A stretch of 6,587 bases of DNA, taken from an uncultured bacterium. GTDB taxonomy: Bacteria; Planctomycetota; Planctomycetia; Pirellulales; UBA1268. Location: the NCBI GenBank assembly GCA_937959175.1, contig CALGAS010000124.1, positions 1 through 6,587 on the forward strand, read 5' to 3'. The translations under genes and the position numbers were made by a program. The notes beneath the pieces were generated by a model. It saw only the letters and a list, made by a program, of their open reading frames with translations, did no database searches and was not told the DNA's origin. The number at the start of each line of letters is the position of its first letter. Position 1 is the stretch's first letter. Below, one piece after another: positions 5,711 to 6,587 of this stretch.

Positions 5711-5926
5711 CAATTTCTGCGTGTTTTCGGTGGCTGAAAAGCGTCACATGTGCCTGCAGGGTGTTGGCATCTGCGTCCAAAGATCACCCTGAGGCCCAGT
5801 ATCCCGCGAAAATTGCGGATTTTTTGGAGCGCCTCGAGCCTAGGTCACACTTTGTGCCGGCGGAGACAGAAGCTGGACCGCAGCCCAGCCGGCTCGAGAA
5901 GCATGGATGGAGCCGCCGGACTCGGC
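5711..5926. other. Intergenic region between the HdeD-like gene and the BMC operon
   Basis: No gene is supported here on either strand. With 5650-5710 it forms the likely promoter-bearing gap for the BMC operon. It contains GC-rich hairpin potential next to the HdeD stop (5886-5937), and a small hairpin plus T-run readable only on the plus strand (5801-5825). Confidence 0.6.
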
Positions 5927-5937
5927 TCAGCCGGCTG
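5886..5937 (-). terminator. GC-rich nested hairpin at the end of the HdeD-like gene (possible terminator)
   Basis: An outer stem pairs 5886-5894 with 5929-5937 (AGCCGGCT, itself palindromic, plus one flanking pair). It encloses an inner stem pairing GAGCCG (5910-5915) with CGGCTC (5923-5928). The structure spans the stop codon at 5927-5929. No T-tract follows on the minus strand, so it would be an atypical terminator or an mRNA 3'-end protecting hairpin. Confidence 0.3.
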
Positions 5938-6484
5938 CCCGACCGAGCCAGAAGCCGGTCCCGAGCAGCATCAGCCCGCTGGTCAGAAGGTTGATGCCGA
6001 CGATCACAGCGAGGTAGATCGGGGCCTGCTCGGGTGACGCCGTAAACAGAATCCCGCCGAGGACGGCCGTCACGAGCCCATCGACGAGAATCCATCCCCA
6101 CGGGTAATCGCGAGGCACCGAAAAGGCGGCCATCAGCTTGGCGGCCGCTTCAAACAGAATCAGGATGCCGAGAAACACCACCAAGGCCTCGATCCCCAGG
6201 CCCGGCACGGCCAGCATGACAGTGCCCGAGACGACCGCCAGGGCCCCGCAGAGGAGCGTCAACCAAAAACCCTTCCAGGTGTAGGTGCCGAAGGCGGCGA
6301 CCAACTGCATGATCCCGCCGGCCAGCAGGAGCCCGCCGATGAAGAGGTTGATCGCAAGCGCCGGAACCAGCGGCCAGGCGAGCGAGGCAGCCCCGAGCAG
6401 CAGCAGCAACCCGCCGACCCCGAAGGACCAGTTGCGGAGCGTGGTGATCGGACTGGGCTGTTCGCGGTGAGCAAGATCGGTCAT
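5927..6484 (-). CDS. HdeD/DUF308 family integral membrane protein
   Basis: A 185-residue membrane protein of usual length for the HdeD/DUF308 family, named after the E. coli acid-resistance membrane protein HdeD; its molecular function is unknown. It has six hydrophobic segments at roughly residues 19-39, 43-65, 73-93, 98-120, 129-149 and 153-178, with short loops. The cytoplasmic N-terminus is polar (MTDLAHREQPSPITTLRNWS). Family-like features are the Gly-rich helices, the WPLVPALAI segment, and FEAAAKLMAAF before a short loop (PRDYPWGWI). I chose ATG 6484 because GAGGA (6494-6498) lies nine bases upstream and the polar tail before the first helix is typical. The longer frame to 6583 adds an Arg/Ser/Pro stretch that looks non-coding. 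It is co-directional with the BMC operon but separated by over 200 nt, so it is probably not part of it. Confidence 0.9.
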   Translation of the reverse strand: MTDLAHREQPSPITTLRNWSFGVGGLLLLLGAASLAWPLVPALAINLFIGGLLLAGGIMQLVAAFGTYTWKGFWLTLLCGALAVVSGTVMLAVPGLGIEALVVFLGILILFEAAAKLMAAFSVPRDYPWGWILVDGLVTAVLGGILFTASPEQAPIYLAVIVGINLLTSGLMLLGTGFWLGRAAG

Positions 6485-6515
6485 CAAAGGGAATCCTCGA
6501 GGTGCAGGGCGCGAA

Positions 6516-6524
6516 AGAATAGCA
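6516..6524 (-). promoter_or_regulatory. Possible extended -10 promoter for the HdeD-like gene
   Basis: On the minus strand TGCTATTCT fits the extended -10 pattern TG-n-TATnnT, 31 bases before ATG 6484. No good -35 hexamer is seen upstream. This is motif-level evidence only, in a host whose sigma factor preference is unknown. Confidence 0.25.
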
Positions 6525-6587
6525 GCGAAAGAGGGCCACAGGGTGCCACTGGGCGGCGACCGCGACCTCATCGACGACCGCACCGCC

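Noticed and set aside
5710..5787. Longer deoR start at GTG 5787 (315 residues)
   Set aside because: Exceeds the usual length for the family, and the codon use before the helix-turn-helix looks non-coding.
5801..5825. Small hairpin (CCGC paired with GCGG) followed by six T residues on the plus strand, terminator-like
   Set aside because: No plus-strand gene ends upstream of it, the stem is only four perfect pairs plus a bulged extension, and on the minus strand the polarity is wrong. It could only stop antisense transcription.
6485..6583. Upstream extension of the HdeD-like protein to 6583
   Set aside because: The extra 33 residues are Arg/Ser/Pro-rich and unlike the family, and a well-spaced GAGGA supports ATG 6484.
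6543..6587. Possible start of a plus-strand gene (GTG at 6543, GAGGG seven bases upstream, residues VPLGGDRDLIDDRTA)
   Set aside because: Only 15 codons are visible before the window ends, and nothing can be recognised. Flagged for anyone holding the adjacent sequence.

Overview
GC-rich bacterial DNA with every recognisable gene on the minus strand. The core is the 5' part of a bacterial microcompartment (BMC) operon. Reading along the minus strand it carries a DeoR-family regulator, a PduL-type phosphotransacylase, two BMC-H hexamer shell proteins, an acetate-kinase family kinase, a BMC-P (EutN/CcmL) pentamer shell protein, and a CoA-acylating aldehyde dehydrogenase that runs off the left edge. 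This order and content resemble the Planctomycetes/Verrucomicrobia (PVM) type BMC loci for L-fucose/L-rhamnose breakdown. A planctomycete-like host is therefore my best guess; it is inferred from gene content, not from any marker gene. The signature class II aldolase of PVM loci is not in the window.

Layout from right to left (transcription order): 6484-5927 is an HdeD/DUF308 membrane protein, probably independent. 5926-5650 is an intergenic stretch with hairpins and a candidate operator. From about 5649 to 1682 lies a compact run of genes (deoR, pduL, BMC-H, BMC-H, ack-like, BMC-P). Three junctions show stop/start overlap or possible coupling: ATGA at deoR/pduL, TGATG at kinase/BMC-P, and a possible TGATG at pduL/BMC-H. 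The run is interrupted at 3244-3392 by a pair of inverted 26-bp REP/BIME-like repeats just before the kinase gene. 1681-1397 is a 285-nt gap rich in short repeats. 1396-1 is the aldehyde dehydrogenase.

How the parts fit: the aldehyde dehydrogenase would oxidise a toxic aldehyde (L-lactaldehyde in PVM systems) to acyl-CoA. PduL would swap CoA for phosphate and recycle CoA inside the shell. The kinase would make ATP plus the free acid. The BMC-H and BMC-P proteins form the shell facets and vertices. Both PduL and the dehydrogenase carry similar N-terminal amphipathic helices followed by Pro/Ala linkers, which look like encapsulation tags.

The BMC type itself is known. The most unusual points are: (1) the REP-like inverted pair inside the operon, which also creates a spurious N-terminal extension of the kinase; (2) changes at canonical active-site and acyl-pocket positions of the kinase; (3) two BMC-H paralogues with different pore motifs (GSG versus GNA); (4) a possible 44-residue, very basic N-terminal extension on one shell protein; (5) repeat structures in the gap before the dehydrogenase and upstream of deoR.
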